A model generated the notes under the pieces. It saw nothing but the letters and a program-made list of their open reading frames with translations. It had not been told where the DNA came from and searched no databases. Shown here in pieces: positions 48,909 to 59,026 of a DNA stretch of 64,000 nucleotides. The DNA is taken from the NCBI RefSeq assembly GCF_017888565.1, contig NZ_JAGHFX010000004.1:1-64000 (forward strand), in the 5' to 3' direction. The stretch comes from Clostridium sp. Lineage in GTDB: Bacteria; Bacillota; Clostridia; Clostridiales; Clostridiaceae. Made by a program: the position numbers and the translations under genes. Position 1 is the first letter of the stretch, and the number at the start of each line of letters is the position of its first letter.

Positions 48909-50297
48909 TTAGCTTACTAAGTTTATCATATCTTTAATATTTAATATCTTACTTACTTCATTTTCTTGCATACCACATTCTTCAATAGCAACATCCTTAA
49001 CATATCTTTCTGTATTTAAGGCCTTCTTAGCAATATATGCAGCTTTTTCATATCCCAATACTGGTGCTAAAGCAGTTACAATTCCTATACTTCCATTTAC
49101 AAGGTCATTACATCTTATTTCGTTAGCCTCAATTCCCTTAATGCAATTTTCTACAAATGTTTCTATACCATTTGTTAATATTATTATAGATTCATATATG
49201 TTATGCATGATTATTGGATAGAAAGCATTTAACTCTAATTGTCCACTTTGAGTTGCCATAGTTATTGTTAAATCATTTCCCATTATTTGAAATGCTATTT
49301 GCTTCATTACTTCAGGCATTACTGGATTAACTTTTCCAGGCATGATTGAAGAACCATTTTGCTTTGAAGGTAATTTTATTTCTCCAAAACCAGTTCTTGG
49401 ACCTGATGACATCAATATTAAATCACCTGAAATCTTACTTAAGTTAACAGCACAAACCTTTAACTGTGAAGAAATATCAGCATACTTATCAAGATTTTGA
49501 GTTCCATCAATTAAATCTTCTGACTGATTTATATCTTCTCCAAATAATTCTGCTAATACCTTCGTTACTTCTTTTATATATCCCTTAGTAGCTGTTATTC
49601 CTGTTCCTACAGCTGTTCCCCCTAAATTCACTTTTAATAATGAGTCCTTAACATTTTCTAATCTGTTAGCATCTCTACCTATAGCTAGTGAAAATGCTTT
49701 AAATTCAGAACCTAAACTTATAGGAACTGCATCTTGCATTTCTGTTCTTCCCATTTTTATAATATCAGTAAATTCCTTAGCCTTTTCATTTAATTCACTT
49801 TCTAAAACTTTAATATTTTTTATGCATTTAACTAATAACTTATATGCCGTTATACTAGCTGCTGTAGGAATTACATCATTTGTTGATTGTCCCATATTTA
49901 CATGATCATTTGGGTGAACTGGATAATACCCACCTTTTTTATATCCTAATATTTCATTTGCTCTATTTGCTATTATTTCATTTATATTCATATTCATTGA
50001 AGTTCCAGCTCCACCTTGAATAGGATCTATAATAAATTGATCAAAATATTTTCCATCACATATCTCATTACAAGCTTTAATAATAGCATTACTTAACTCT
50101 TTTTTTAATTCTCCTGTTTTCTCATTTGTGATTGCACATGCTTTTTTTACTATAGCTAAATTCTTTATAAATTCTTTATTTATATTTAATCCACTTATTC
50201 TAAAGTTTTCATATCCTCTTAAACTTTGAACTCCATAGTAAGCATCCTTTTCAACATATTTTTCGCCAATAGAGTCTCTTTCTTTTCTATATTCCAT
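48909..50297 (-). CDS. aspA: Aspartate ammonia-lyase
   Basis: GQSTNDVIPTAASI, IKLPSKQNGSSIMPGKVNPVMPE fumarase/aspartase superfamily signatures. Confidence 0.92.
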   Translation of the reverse strand: MEYRKERDSIGEKYVEKDAYYGVQSLRGYENFRISGLNINKEFIKNLAIVKKACAITNEKTGELKKELSNAIIKACNEICDGKYFDQFIIDPIQGGAGTSMNMNINEIIANRANEILGYKKGGYYPVHPNDHVNMGQSTNDVIPTAASITAYKLLVKCIKNIKVLESELNEKAKEFTDIIKMGRTEMQDAVPISLGSEFKAFSLAIGRDANRLENVKDSLLKVNLGGTAVGTGITATKGYIKEVTKVLAELFGEDINQSEDLIDGTQNLDKYADISSQLKVCAVNLSKISGDLILMSSGPRTGFGEIKLPSKQNGSSIMPGKVNPVMPEVMKQIAFQIMGNDLTITMATQSGQLELNAFYPIIMHNIYESIIILTNGIETFVENCIKGIEANEIRCNDLVNGSIGIVTALAPVLGYEKAAYIAKKALNTERYVKDVAIEECGMQENEVSKILNIKDMINLVS

Positions 50298-50351
50298 CTT
50301 AATACCTCCTAAGTAATAAATACCTTTAAATATTTTCTTACTATTTTAGAA

Positions 50352-50368
50352 AGCAATATATATGCCAA
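50352..50368 (-). promoter_or_regulatory. Sigma54 -24/-12 promoter upstream of aspA
   Basis: Minus strand TTGGCATATATATTGCT; GG-N10-GC spacing; ~55 nt before ATG. Confidence 0.8.
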
Positions 50369-50556
50369 ATATATTAATATTGATTTATAGTTACTTTTTA
50401 TAAAATATTTATTCACTACCAATAACTGTATTATTTTTCTTTGACTATTCCACCACTTTTTATACACTAAATTTATTTTGCAATTTATTTAACACACTAA
50501 TTTGCAATTCATTCTTTTTTTACACTCTATTTAAATTTATTTATGATTACAACAAT

Positions 50557-50598
50557 AAAAAAATCTTAGAATAATTTTAAATTATTCTAAGATTTTTT
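50557..50598. terminator. Terminator
   Basis: AAAAAAATCTTAGAATAATTTTAAATTATTCTAAGATTTTTTT. Confidence 0.85.
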
Positions 50599-50606
50599 TC
50601 ATTATA

Positions 50607-51992
50607 TTATTTTGCTAGTTCATAAATTGCCCTTGCATATGCTTCTACACATTTCCTAAGCTGATTTATTTCTATATACTCATTTTTTTGATGGGCTAAA
50701 TCAGGTTCTCCTTCATTAAGAGGACCAAAAGCTACTGTATTTGGCATTAATTTAGCATAGGTTCCTCCACCTGAAGCTAAAAGTTTAGCTTCTTTCTTGA
50801 ATGCCCCTTCATAAGCTTTCTTTAAGCTTTTTATAAGATTATGATCTTTCGGAAAATGTAATGGATAATTATGATTTCCCATAATAAAATTTAAAGTACT
50901 TAAGTCTACTTTTTCTTCAACTTTTTTAACTATTTCCTTAAAATCAATAGTTACTGGATATCTTACATTAAATCTCATTCGTATCTCTTCAGAATCTCCA
51001 TTAACAATCCCTAAATTCATAGTTAATTTTCCTGATTCCTCATCTTCAAAATTAATTTCTAAATTTTCTCCATTATAGCCTCTTCCAATAAGATTATTAA
51101 AATCCCTTAAAAATGCTGTAAAGTCATCATTAAAATTTAAAGCTTTATATAAATACTCCATCATCTTACATACTGCATTATCTCCTTCTTCTGGAGTGCT
51201 AGCATGAGCAGATTTTCCAAAAGATTTTATTAATATTGAATCTTCATTTTCTAAAGTTTCAATATTATATACCTTATTTAAATCTTCATTATTGAAATTA
51301 TTTAAAAAGCTTTTATCTTTAAAAGATATTTTAACTTCACAAATATCTGGAACTATATTAGACTTTTTACCACCCTTAATATATTCAAGTTTATATTTTT
51401 CACTTGGAGATACTTTATGAGTAAGTTCAAAGGTTAGTATTCCTTTTTCTGAAGTAACTATTGGGAAGTATGCATCAGGTGTAAAACATAATACTGGCGG
51501 CTTCTCTCGCTCCAAATAATAATCTATATCCTCTGTTCCTGATTCCTCATTAGTTCCAAATATAATTCTAACATTTTTAGATAACTTAATATCTGAATCC
51601 TTCAATAACTTTAATGCATATAATGAAGCAAATAATGGTCCCTTATCGTCTACTGCTCCTCTTGCATATAACTTTCCTTCCTTGATTACTGGACTAAAAG
51701 GATCTGTGTCCCATCCATCTCCAACAGGAACTACGTCTATATGTCCAAGCACACCTACATAATCTTCACTATCTTCATTTTTATATTCAGCATATCCAAT
51801 ATAATTATCTAAGTTTGTAGTGTTAAATCCATAACTTTTACATATATCTAATATACATTCTAATCCTAATTTTATGCCACTCCCAAAGGGAGCAGCATCT
51901 TGTTTTTCACTTTTCACTGTGTTTATTTTAAGGATTCTAAATAAATCATTAAAAAATTCATCTTCTAACTTTAGATTATCAAATAAATACAT
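50607..51992 (-). CDS. M20-family dipeptidase (PepV/Sapep type)
   Basis: VGVLGHIDVVPVGDGWDTDPFSP, GAVDDKGPLFASLYALKLL, FGTNEESGTEDIDYYL. Confidence 0.93.
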   Translation of the reverse strand: MYLFDNLKLEDEFFNDLFRILKINTVKSEKQDAAPFGSGIKLGLECILDICKSYGFNTTNLDNYIGYAEYKNEDSEDYVGVLGHIDVVPVGDGWDTDPFSPVIKEGKLYARGAVDDKGPLFASLYALKLLKDSDIKLSKNVRIIFGTNEESGTEDIDYYLEREKPPVLCFTPDAYFPIVTSEKGILTFELTHKVSPSEKYKLEYIKGGKKSNIVPDICEVKISFKDKSFLNNFNNEDLNKVYNIETLENEDSILIKSFGKSAHASTPEEGDNAVCKMMEYLYKALNFNDDFTAFLRDFNNLIGRGYNGENLEINFEDEESGKLTMNLGIVNGDSEEIRMRFNVRYPVTIDFKEIVKKVEEKVDLSTLNFIMGNHNYPLHFPKDHNLIKSLKKAYEGAFKKEAKLLASGGGTYAKLMPNTVAFGPLNEGEPDLAHQKNEYIEINQLRKCVEAYARAIYELAK

Positions 51993-52014
51993 AATTTATT
52001 ACCTCACTTTTATA

Positions 52015-53355
52015 TTATAGTGAGAAATCAAAATCATCATCATCTTCTTCAGCTTCTTTTACTTCTAATTCATATTGCTTCTTATCCATCATCTTAATAA
52101 ATGGATACCATATTCCCATAACAACAAACATATCAAATAATTGTAATAATGCTCCCCTTATACTTCCAGTAATTAAGTATCCTTGAATTATTGGAGGAGT
52201 TGTCCAAGGTAAGTAAATTCCGTTTGGTTTTGGTACTATTCCAGTACTCATTGCAAAGTAATTTATACAAATAAGAACTACTGGTGCTAATATTAATGGA
52301 ATAAATGCAATTGGATTTAAAACCATAGGTAATCCAAACATAATTGGTTCATTAATGTTGAATATACCTGGTACTGTTGATAACTTACCAATTTCCTTGT
52401 ATTGCTTTGATCTAGCTCTTAATGCTAAGAATATACAAACAGCAAGTGTTGCTCCTATTCCCCCCATATATACTAAGTCATAGAACTGTTCAGTTAAAAT
52501 ATGTGGAGGTTGAAGCCCAGCTTGAATTGCAGCCATATTTTCTTCTTGTAATTGTAACCAGAACGGTCTTACAACACCATTTAATGTTGAAGTTGCATTA
52601 ACTCCTAAGAACCAGAATAAAGTAGATAACACTGCTAATCCTATAGCTCCAAATATATTATTTCCAACTAAAGCTTGTGCTGGAGCTGCTATCATTGTAT
52701 AAATCATATCAAATATTGAACCATATGAAGTCATTTGGAATAATGTACGAACTATTAGCATTAATGTAATAATAACAAATCCAGGAATAAGTGCTGAGAA
52801 AGCTTTTGAAACTGCTTCTGGAACACTTGGTGGCATCTTAATTGAAATATTTTTCTTAACAAATATATTAAATATTTCTGTAACTGCGATACCTACAAAT
52901 ATAGCAACTATAATACCTTTAGCTCCTACCCAGTTACCAATTTCAATCATTCTTCCTACATAATGTGAAGTACCTTCTATTTCAATATACTTATCAAATG
53001 GCATTAATATAATGAAACTTGCTATACTTATTAAAGATACTGTAAAAGCATCTATTCTATATCTCTTTGACAGGTTATATGCTATAGCCCCTGCTATATA
53101 AACAGCCATAAAATCAAAAGTTACTCTTACAGGAGTTTTAATTAATTGATAAAAACCCTCACCAAAAAGTTTCACCTGTAGATCTTCCCATCCTGGTATA
53201 GGAAAATCAGCAATTATCATAAATACAGATCCTATTATTAAGAAAGTCATTATTGTTGCAAAAGAATCACGGATAGCTCTTAAATGCCTTTGTGCAGATA
53301 TCTTTTGAGCTATAGGAATAACTTTTTCTTCTAACATTGCTTCAAACTTATTCAT
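52015..53355 (-). CDS. PTS cellobiose/lactose-family IIC component
   Basis: CelB-type; GIFNINEPIMFGLPMVLNPIAFIPLILAP. Confidence 0.93.
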   Translation of the reverse strand: MNKFEAMLEEKVIPIAQKISAQRHLRAIRDSFATIMTFLIIGSVFMIIADFPIPGWEDLQVKLFGEGFYQLIKTPVRVTFDFMAVYIAGAIAYNLSKRYRIDAFTVSLISIASFIILMPFDKYIEIEGTSHYVGRMIEIGNWVGAKGIIVAIFVGIAVTEIFNIFVKKNISIKMPPSVPEAVSKAFSALIPGFVIITLMLIVRTLFQMTSYGSIFDMIYTMIAAPAQALVGNNIFGAIGLAVLSTLFWFLGVNATSTLNGVVRPFWLQLQEENMAAIQAGLQPPHILTEQFYDLVYMGGIGATLAVCIFLALRARSKQYKEIGKLSTVPGIFNINEPIMFGLPMVLNPIAFIPLILAPVVLICINYFAMSTGIVPKPNGIYLPWTTPPIIQGYLITGSIRGALLQLFDMFVVMGIWYPFIKMMDKKQYELEVKEAEEDDDDFDFSL

Positions 53356-53381
53356 TTTATACCCTCTTCTCCTTATTGAGC

Positions 53382-53702
53382 TTATTGATTAGCTCTTATC
53401 ATTTTTATTGCTTGCTTTAATACCTTTTCACCATTCATTGTTCCATAATCAGCTGCGTTTATAACATCTACAGGAATATTTTTTTCTTTACAAGGTCCTT
53501 CTATATCTTTTAGTAAGAATTTTACTTGAGGTCCTAAAAGAACACAATCTACTTGTTTTTCATTTAATGTTTCAAAAGACTTTGCAAAAGGAAGCGCTTC
53601 TATGTTAACATTTACATTATGCTTAGTAGCAACCTCTCTCATTTTTGTTACTAATAAACTTGTTGACATTCCTGCGTCACAAAATAAAAATATGTTTTTC
53701 AT
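53382..53702 (-). CDS. PTS cellobiose/lactose-family IIB component
   Basis: FLFCDAGMSTSLLVTKM phospho-Cys motif; ATG after GGAGG. Confidence 0.93.
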   Translation of the reverse strand: MKNIFLFCDAGMSTSLLVTKMREVATKHNVNVNIEALPFAKSFETLNEKQVDCVLLGPQVKFLLKDIEGPCKEKNIPVDVINAADYGTMNGEKVLKQAIKMIRANQ

Positions 53703-53751
53703 AATAATTCCTCCCAAATAAATTTAATTTATTAATTATACAATTATACTA

Positions 53752-53768
53752 AGCAAGTTTTATACCAA
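53752..53768 (-). promoter_or_regulatory. Sigma54 -24/-12-like promoter upstream of PTS IIB-IIC-dipeptidase
   Basis: Minus strand TTGGTATAAAACTTGCT; GG-N10-GC spacing; ~50 nt before ATG. Confidence 0.7.
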
Positions 53769-54000
53769 CTTTTTAATAATTCTCCAATCTCTTTATTTTA
53801 TTAATACTTTTCTAATATATTGAGGGTATAAATTTATAGTTCCTTCCAGTGTATTGTATCTTAACACACTCATTTTATAATTTTCTAATTAATTTATACT
53901 AGTGTATCATTTTTTTAATTTATATATACAATAACTATTATCCTAGAATACAATTAGAAGATTTCTTCTATGATATATAATATCAGCTTTCATAATAAAA

Positions 54001-54078
54001 AATATAGCCTTAATCATTCTTAAAATTTCCTGTTGTATTACAAGTAAATCTATAGAACATATTAAAGGCTATATTCAT
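54001..54078 (-). terminator. Long terminator-like hairpin downstream of PFOR
   Basis: AATATAGCCTTAAT...ATTAAAGGCTATATT arms. Confidence 0.5.
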
Positions 54079-54246
54079 AATTTATTTTTTTATTTTTAAA
54101 TTTATATTTCTGCCTTCACCTATGTAGTACACATCATTTTAGAACTCATTATTATTTTACTTAATATTATATAATGTGTCTACTTATCTTATACTAATTA
54201 TTATATTGAATAATATTCTAGCAAACTATAATTATTTATAACAATC

Positions 54247-57200
54247 TTATAATAAGGCATCTTGAGAAAGCTTCTTATATCTTTCATATCTTTCTTTAGC
54301 ATCTTCTTCTGTTTTAGCAAATAATTCTTCTGCTATTTCAGGGAAAGCTTTTGCTAATGAAGCATATCTTACTTCTCCCATTAAGAACTCCTTAAGACTG
54401 CTATTTGGTTCTTTTGAATCTAAGCTAAATGCATTCTTTCCTGCAACCTTAAGGTCAGGATTATATCTGTATAAATGCCAATATCCAGATTCAACTGCTC
54501 TCTTTTCTTCATATGGGGTATTAGACATACCCATCTTTATTCCATGACTTATACAAGTTGAATAAGCTATTATTAATGAAGGTCCATTATAAGCTTCTGC
54601 TTCTGCAATTGCTTTAAGTGTTTGATTTAAGTTAGCACCCATACAAACTTGTGCTACATATACATAGCCATAAGTCATTGCTATTAAACCTAGATCTTTC
54701 TTCTTTGTTCTCTTTCCTGTTGCTGCAAATTTTGCTACTGCTGCTTGTGGAGTTGATTTTGATGATTGACCACCTGTATTTGAATATATTTCTGTATCAA
54801 ACACTAAAACATTAACATTTTCACCTGATGCTAAAACGTGATCTAAGCCACCATATCCAATATCGTAAGCCCAACCATCTCCTCCAAATATCCATTGAGA
54901 TCTATGAACGAAGAATTCTTTATCTTTTAAAATTTCCTTTGCAATTTCAGAATTGTCTTCTTCTAAAACTCTTGTTAAGTTTTCTGCTCTTTGTCTTGTT
55001 CCTTCTCCACTATCCTTATGGTCTAACCAATCCTTTAATACAGCTTTTGTATTTTCAGGCATATTACCTTCTAAAGCAATCTTAATGTTATCTGCAATTC
55101 TTTCTCTAATTGTTTTAACACCTAAATACATTCCTAAGCCGAATTCTGCATTATCTTCAAATAAAGAGTTTGCCCAAGCAGGACCATGACCATCATAATT
55201 TGGTCTATAGGCTGTTGCTGCTCCTGATGCTGCCCAAATTGATGAACAACCTGTAGCATTTGCAATCATCATTCTATCTCCAAATAATTGAGTAACAAGT
55301 TTAGCATAAGCTGTTTCTCCACAACCTGCACATGCTCCTGAGAATTCAAGTAATGGCTGCTCAAATTGACTACCTTTAACAGTAGTTTTACTCATAGGAT
55401 TTGTCTTTTGAGTAACTTCTTCAACAGCATAATTCCAAGCTTCTATTTGATCACTTTGTGTATCCATAGGCTTCATAACCAATGCTTTTCCTGGTGCAGG
55501 ACAAATTTGAGCACAGTTTCCACATCCAGTACAGTCTAGAGGAGTTATTCCTATTGTATATAAATATTCCTTATCTCCCTTAATTCCATTAGCCTTTAAA
55601 CTCTTATAGCTACTTGGTGCATTTTTAACTTCTTGAGGTGTAGCTAAAAATGGTCTTATAACAGCATGTGGACATACAAACGAACATTGATTACATTGGA
55701 TACAGTTTTCTGGAATCCACTCTGGAACATTAACTGCAATTCCCCTCTTTTCAAAGGCGGTTGTACCAGACATGAATGTACCATCTTCTGCTCCATATTC
55801 TATAAATTTAGATACAGGCAAGTGATTTCCTTCTAATTTATTTATTGGAATACATATTTCCTCAACGAATTTAGGAACATCCATTTTTTCTTCTAATTTA
55901 TCATCTTCAGCATTTTTCCATTCTTCAGGTGGATTTATCTTAACTAAAGATTCAATACCTTTATCTATAGCTTCGTAGTTCATGTTTACTACTTTTTCAC
56001 CTTTTTTACCATAAGATGTAACAACTGCTTCCTTTAAATATTTAACAGCATCTTCAAGTGGAATTATATTAGCAAGCTTAAAGAAAGCTGATTGCATTAT
56101 CATATTAATTCTTCCACCAAGGCCTATTTGTTGTGCTATTTTTATTGCATTAATAATATAAAAGTCTATATTATTTTCAACTATATACCTCTTAATGCTT
56201 GCAGGAAGTCTATCATTTAGCTCTTCTTCAGTCCAAATTGTATTTAAAACAAAGGTACCATTTTTTCTAAGTCCTTTTAATAAATTATAATTATACACAT
56301 AAGATTGATTATGACATGCTACAAAGTCTGCCTGATCTATTTCATAATGTGATTTTATTGGGGTCTTACCAAATCTTAAGTGAGATACAGTTATTCCTCC
56401 TGATTTTTTAGAGTCATAAGCAAAATATCCTTGAGCATACATATTTGTATGGTCACCAATTATCTTAATTGCACTCTTATTAGCACTTACTGTTCCATCT
56501 GATCCTAGTCCCCAGAACTTACATGCTGTTGTTCCTTCTTCTGCAACATCAATTTCTTCTTTTGGTGAAATTGATAAATTAGTAACATCATCTTCTATAC
56601 CAATAGTAAATCTGTTCTTTGGCTTATCTTGACTTAAATTCTCAAATATTGCTGCTATATGTGATGGATATGGGTCCTTTGATCCAAGTCCAAATCTTCC
56701 CCCATATACCTTAGGTACATTATCCATTTCACTTACTGCTCTAACAACATCTAAGTATAATGGCTCACCAATTGATCCTGGTTCTTTTGTTCTATCTAAC
56801 ACTGCTATTTTCTTAACAGTCTCTGGTATAACCTTTAGTAATTTTTCTATTGAAAATGGTCTATAAAGTCTTACTTTTACAAGTCCAACCTTTTCCCCTT
56901 TTTTTCTTAAATAATCTATAGCTTCTTCTGCAACTTCCATTACAGAACCCATAGCTACAAGTATTCTATCTGCTTCTGGATCTCCATAATAATCAAAGCA
57001 GTGATATTCTCTTCCTGTAAGCTCTGTAATTTTTGCCATATATCCTTCAACTATTTCTGGAATGTCATCATAATATTTATTTAATGATTCACTTAATTGG
57101 AAATACGTGTCTGGATTTTGTGATGTTCCCCTTACAACTGGATGATCAGGATTTAATGAATTTTTTCTAAAATCATTAATTGCATTATAATCAACTAATT

Positions 57201-57774
57201 TAGCTAATTCTTCATATTCTAAAACTTCTATTTTTTGAATTTCATGAGATATTCTAAACCCATCGAAGAAATTAAGAAATGGCATTCTGGCTTTAATTGC
57301 AGTTAAATGTGCAACTGGTGCTAAATCCATAACTTCTTGTACTGACCCTTCTGATAATATTGCAAAACCGGTTTGTCTTGCAGCCATAACATCTTGATGG
57401 TCACCAAATATACTTAATGATGATGTTGCTATTGCTCTAGCTGCAACATGTATAACTGCTGGAAGTCTTTCACCCACCATTTTATACATATTAGGAACCA
57501 TTAATAATAAACCTTGAGATGCAGTAAATGTAGTAGTCAAAGCTCCAGCTTGAAGAGATCCATGTACTGCCCCAGCTGCCCCAGCTTCTGATTGCATTTC
57601 TACTATATTAACTGGTTTTCCAAAAATATTTTTTCTTCCTTGTGCTACCCATTCATCCATATGTTCTGCCATAGGTGAAGATGGAGTAATTGGAAAAATT
57701 GCACTTACTTCTGTAAAAGCATAGGAAACATATGCTGCAGCAGTATTCCCATCCATTGTTTTTGTTTTTCTCAT
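54247..57774 (-). CDS. nifJ: Pyruvate:ferredoxin (flavodoxin) oxidoreductase
   Basis: TPP, gamma and delta modules; two 4Fe-4S clusters (CIQCNQCSFVCPH, CTGCGNCAQICPAPGKAL); ACAGCGETAYAKLVTQLFG. Confidence 0.98.
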   Translation of the reverse strand: MRKTKTMDGNTAAAYVSYAFTEVSAIFPITPSSPMAEHMDEWVAQGRKNIFGKPVNIVEMQSEAGAAGAVHGSLQAGALTTTFTASQGLLLMVPNMYKMVGERLPAVIHVAARAIATSSLSIFGDHQDVMAARQTGFAILSEGSVQEVMDLAPVAHLTAIKARMPFLNFFDGFRISHEIQKIEVLEYEELAKLVDYNAINDFRKNSLNPDHPVVRGTSQNPDTYFQLSESLNKYYDDIPEIVEGYMAKITELTGREYHCFDYYGDPEADRILVAMGSVMEVAEEAIDYLRKKGEKVGLVKVRLYRPFSIEKLLKVIPETVKKIAVLDRTKEPGSIGEPLYLDVVRAVSEMDNVPKVYGGRFGLGSKDPYPSHIAAIFENLSQDKPKNRFTIGIEDDVTNLSISPKEEIDVAEEGTTACKFWGLGSDGTVSANKSAIKIIGDHTNMYAQGYFAYDSKKSGGITVSHLRFGKTPIKSHYEIDQADFVACHNQSYVYNYNLLKGLRKNGTFVLNTIWTEEELNDRLPASIKRYIVENNIDFYIINAIKIAQQIGLGGRINMIMQSAFFKLANIIPLEDAVKYLKEAVVTSYGKKGEKVVNMNYEAIDKGIESLVKINPPEEWKNAEDDKLEEKMDVPKFVEEICIPINKLEGNHLPVSKFIEYGAEDGTFMSGTTAFEKRGIAVNVPEWIPENCIQCNQCSFVCPHAVIRPFLATPQEVKNAPSSYKSLKANGIKGDKEYLYTIGITPLDCTGCGNCAQICPAPGKALVMKPMDTQSDQIEAWNYAVEEVTQKTNPMSKTTVKGSQFEQPLLEFSGACAGCGETAYAKLVTQLFGDRMMIANATGCSSIWAASGAATAYRPNYDGHGPAWANSLFEDNAEFGLGMYLGVKTIRERIADNIKIALEGNMPENTKAVLKDWLDHKDSGEGTRQRAENLTRVLEEDNSEIAKEILKDKEFFVHRSQWIFGGDGWAYDIGYGGLDHVLASGENVNVLVFDTEIYSNTGGQSSKSTPQAAVAKFAATGKRTKKKDLGLIAMTYGYVYVAQVCMGANLNQTLKAIAEAEAYNGPSLIIAYSTCISHGIKMGMSNTPYEEKRAVESGYWHLYRYNPDLKVAGKNAFSLDSKEPNSSLKEFLMGEVRYASLAKAFPEIAEELFAKTEEDAKERYERYKKLSQDALL

Positions 57775-57967
57775 ATCTTTATTAGTCCTCCTTATGATTT
57801 AAAAATAACTGCATTTATAAATAAACTTATAATAATTTAAGTATTTGCATAGAACTCGTCTATTATTCAATTTTAAAAACATGTATTTAAAATACTATAC
57901 CAAAATTTTCTTCTATTTAAAAGATAATAATTATTCTTAAATAATTATTAAACAATATTCTTTATTC

Positions 57968-58002
57968 AAAATAAAAAAGCAGGAGATAATTCTCCTACTT
58001 TA
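57968..58002 (-). terminator. Terminator of pirin gene
   Basis: AAAGTAGGAGAATTATCTCCTGCTTTTTTATTTT on minus strand. Confidence 0.8.
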
Positions 58003-58713
58003 CCACTTTAATTCCTTCTTCATTTCAATCACAAGTATATGTGATTTTTTATCAGCCTTTATTAAAATATCTTCTTCAACTATTTCAAGTGCATCTCTTT
58101 CATTTAATTCTAAACTATTAATTGTAGAATTTCCTTCTATTTGAACTAAATAAGCTTGTCTATTAGAAGCAACTTGAAAATCTATTTCTTTTCCTTCATC
58201 TAATTCTACTACATAAAAGTTTGCATCTTGATTTATTTTAATAGCAGCCTCTCCATCTTTGCTTGAAACTATATTAAGCCATTTATTTTTTCTATCGTTC
58301 CAGTTAAATCTATAATCACCATATGCTGGCTTATATCCTTTTTTATCTGGAATAACCCATATTTGTAATAACCTAGCTGTACTGTCTCCTAAATTATATT
58401 CACTATGATATACACCTGTTCCTGCACTCATATATTGAACATGGCCTCTAGAAATAGTATTTTTATTTCCCATAGTATCGCCATGAGTTAATTCTCCATC
58501 AACTACATAAGATACTATCTCCATATCCTTATGTGGATGTAAATCAAAGCCAGTATTCCCTTCAATCAAGTCATCATTTATAACTCTCAATACTCCAAAA
58601 TTCATATTATCTATATTAAAATATTCTGCAAAAGAAAAATGGAATATACTCTTAAGCCAACCTAAATTACTTTTTCCCATGTTCCTATGATCTAACTTTC
58701 TTAACATAATCAA
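58000..58713 (-). CDS. Pirin family protein
   Basis: GFDLHPHKDMEIVSYVVDGELTHGDTMGNKNTISRGHVQYMSAGTGVYHSEYN. Confidence 0.95.
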   Translation of the reverse strand: MIMLRKLDHRNMGKSNLGWLKSIFHFSFAEYFNIDNMNFGVLRVINDDLIEGNTGFDLHPHKDMEIVSYVVDGELTHGDTMGNKNTISRGHVQYMSAGTGVYHSEYNLGDSTARLLQIWVIPDKKGYKPAYGDYRFNWNDRKNKWLNIVSSKDGEAAIKINQDANFYVVELDEGKEIDFQVASNRQAYLVQIEGNSTINSLELNERDALEIVEEDILIKADKKSHILVIEMKKELKW

Positions 58714-58814
58714 CCCTCCTTAGTTTCTTATAAAATGAAAAATTAAACTTAATGATATGTATCAATGAAACTAATTCTTCATTTAATAATTTTAAGTAAA
58801 GAATTATAAGTTGG

Positions 58815-59010
58815 CGAAGATAAATAGAATATGTGAAATAAGCATATAGCGAGCAATTAGAAGTACTTGGTGAAGGAAAAACTACTAGGCCTTAGTGTTG
58901 TTGGTTTGTTTGAGCGCAGCGAGTTAACCAAAACTCTTGGCATAGTAGTTTTTCCAATCCTAGTACTTCTTTGCACAGCTATTTGGCTTATGGAACATAT
59001 CTAGTTATCG
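58815..59010. repeat. ~196-nt long-range palindromic element / structured RNA candidate
   Basis: Colinear nested helices: GATAA/TTATC, ATATGT/ACATAT, ATAAGC/GCTTAT, ATAGC/GCTAT, AGAAGTACT/AGTACTTCT, GGAAAAACTACTA/TAGTAGTTTTTCC, TTGGTT/AACCAA. Confidence 0.75.
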
Positions 59011-59026
59011 TAGCCTTTATATTCAC

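Noticed and set aside
54828-55189. Two overlapping plus-strand ORFs opposite nifJ
   Set aside because: Antisense shadows; no RBS or family signal.
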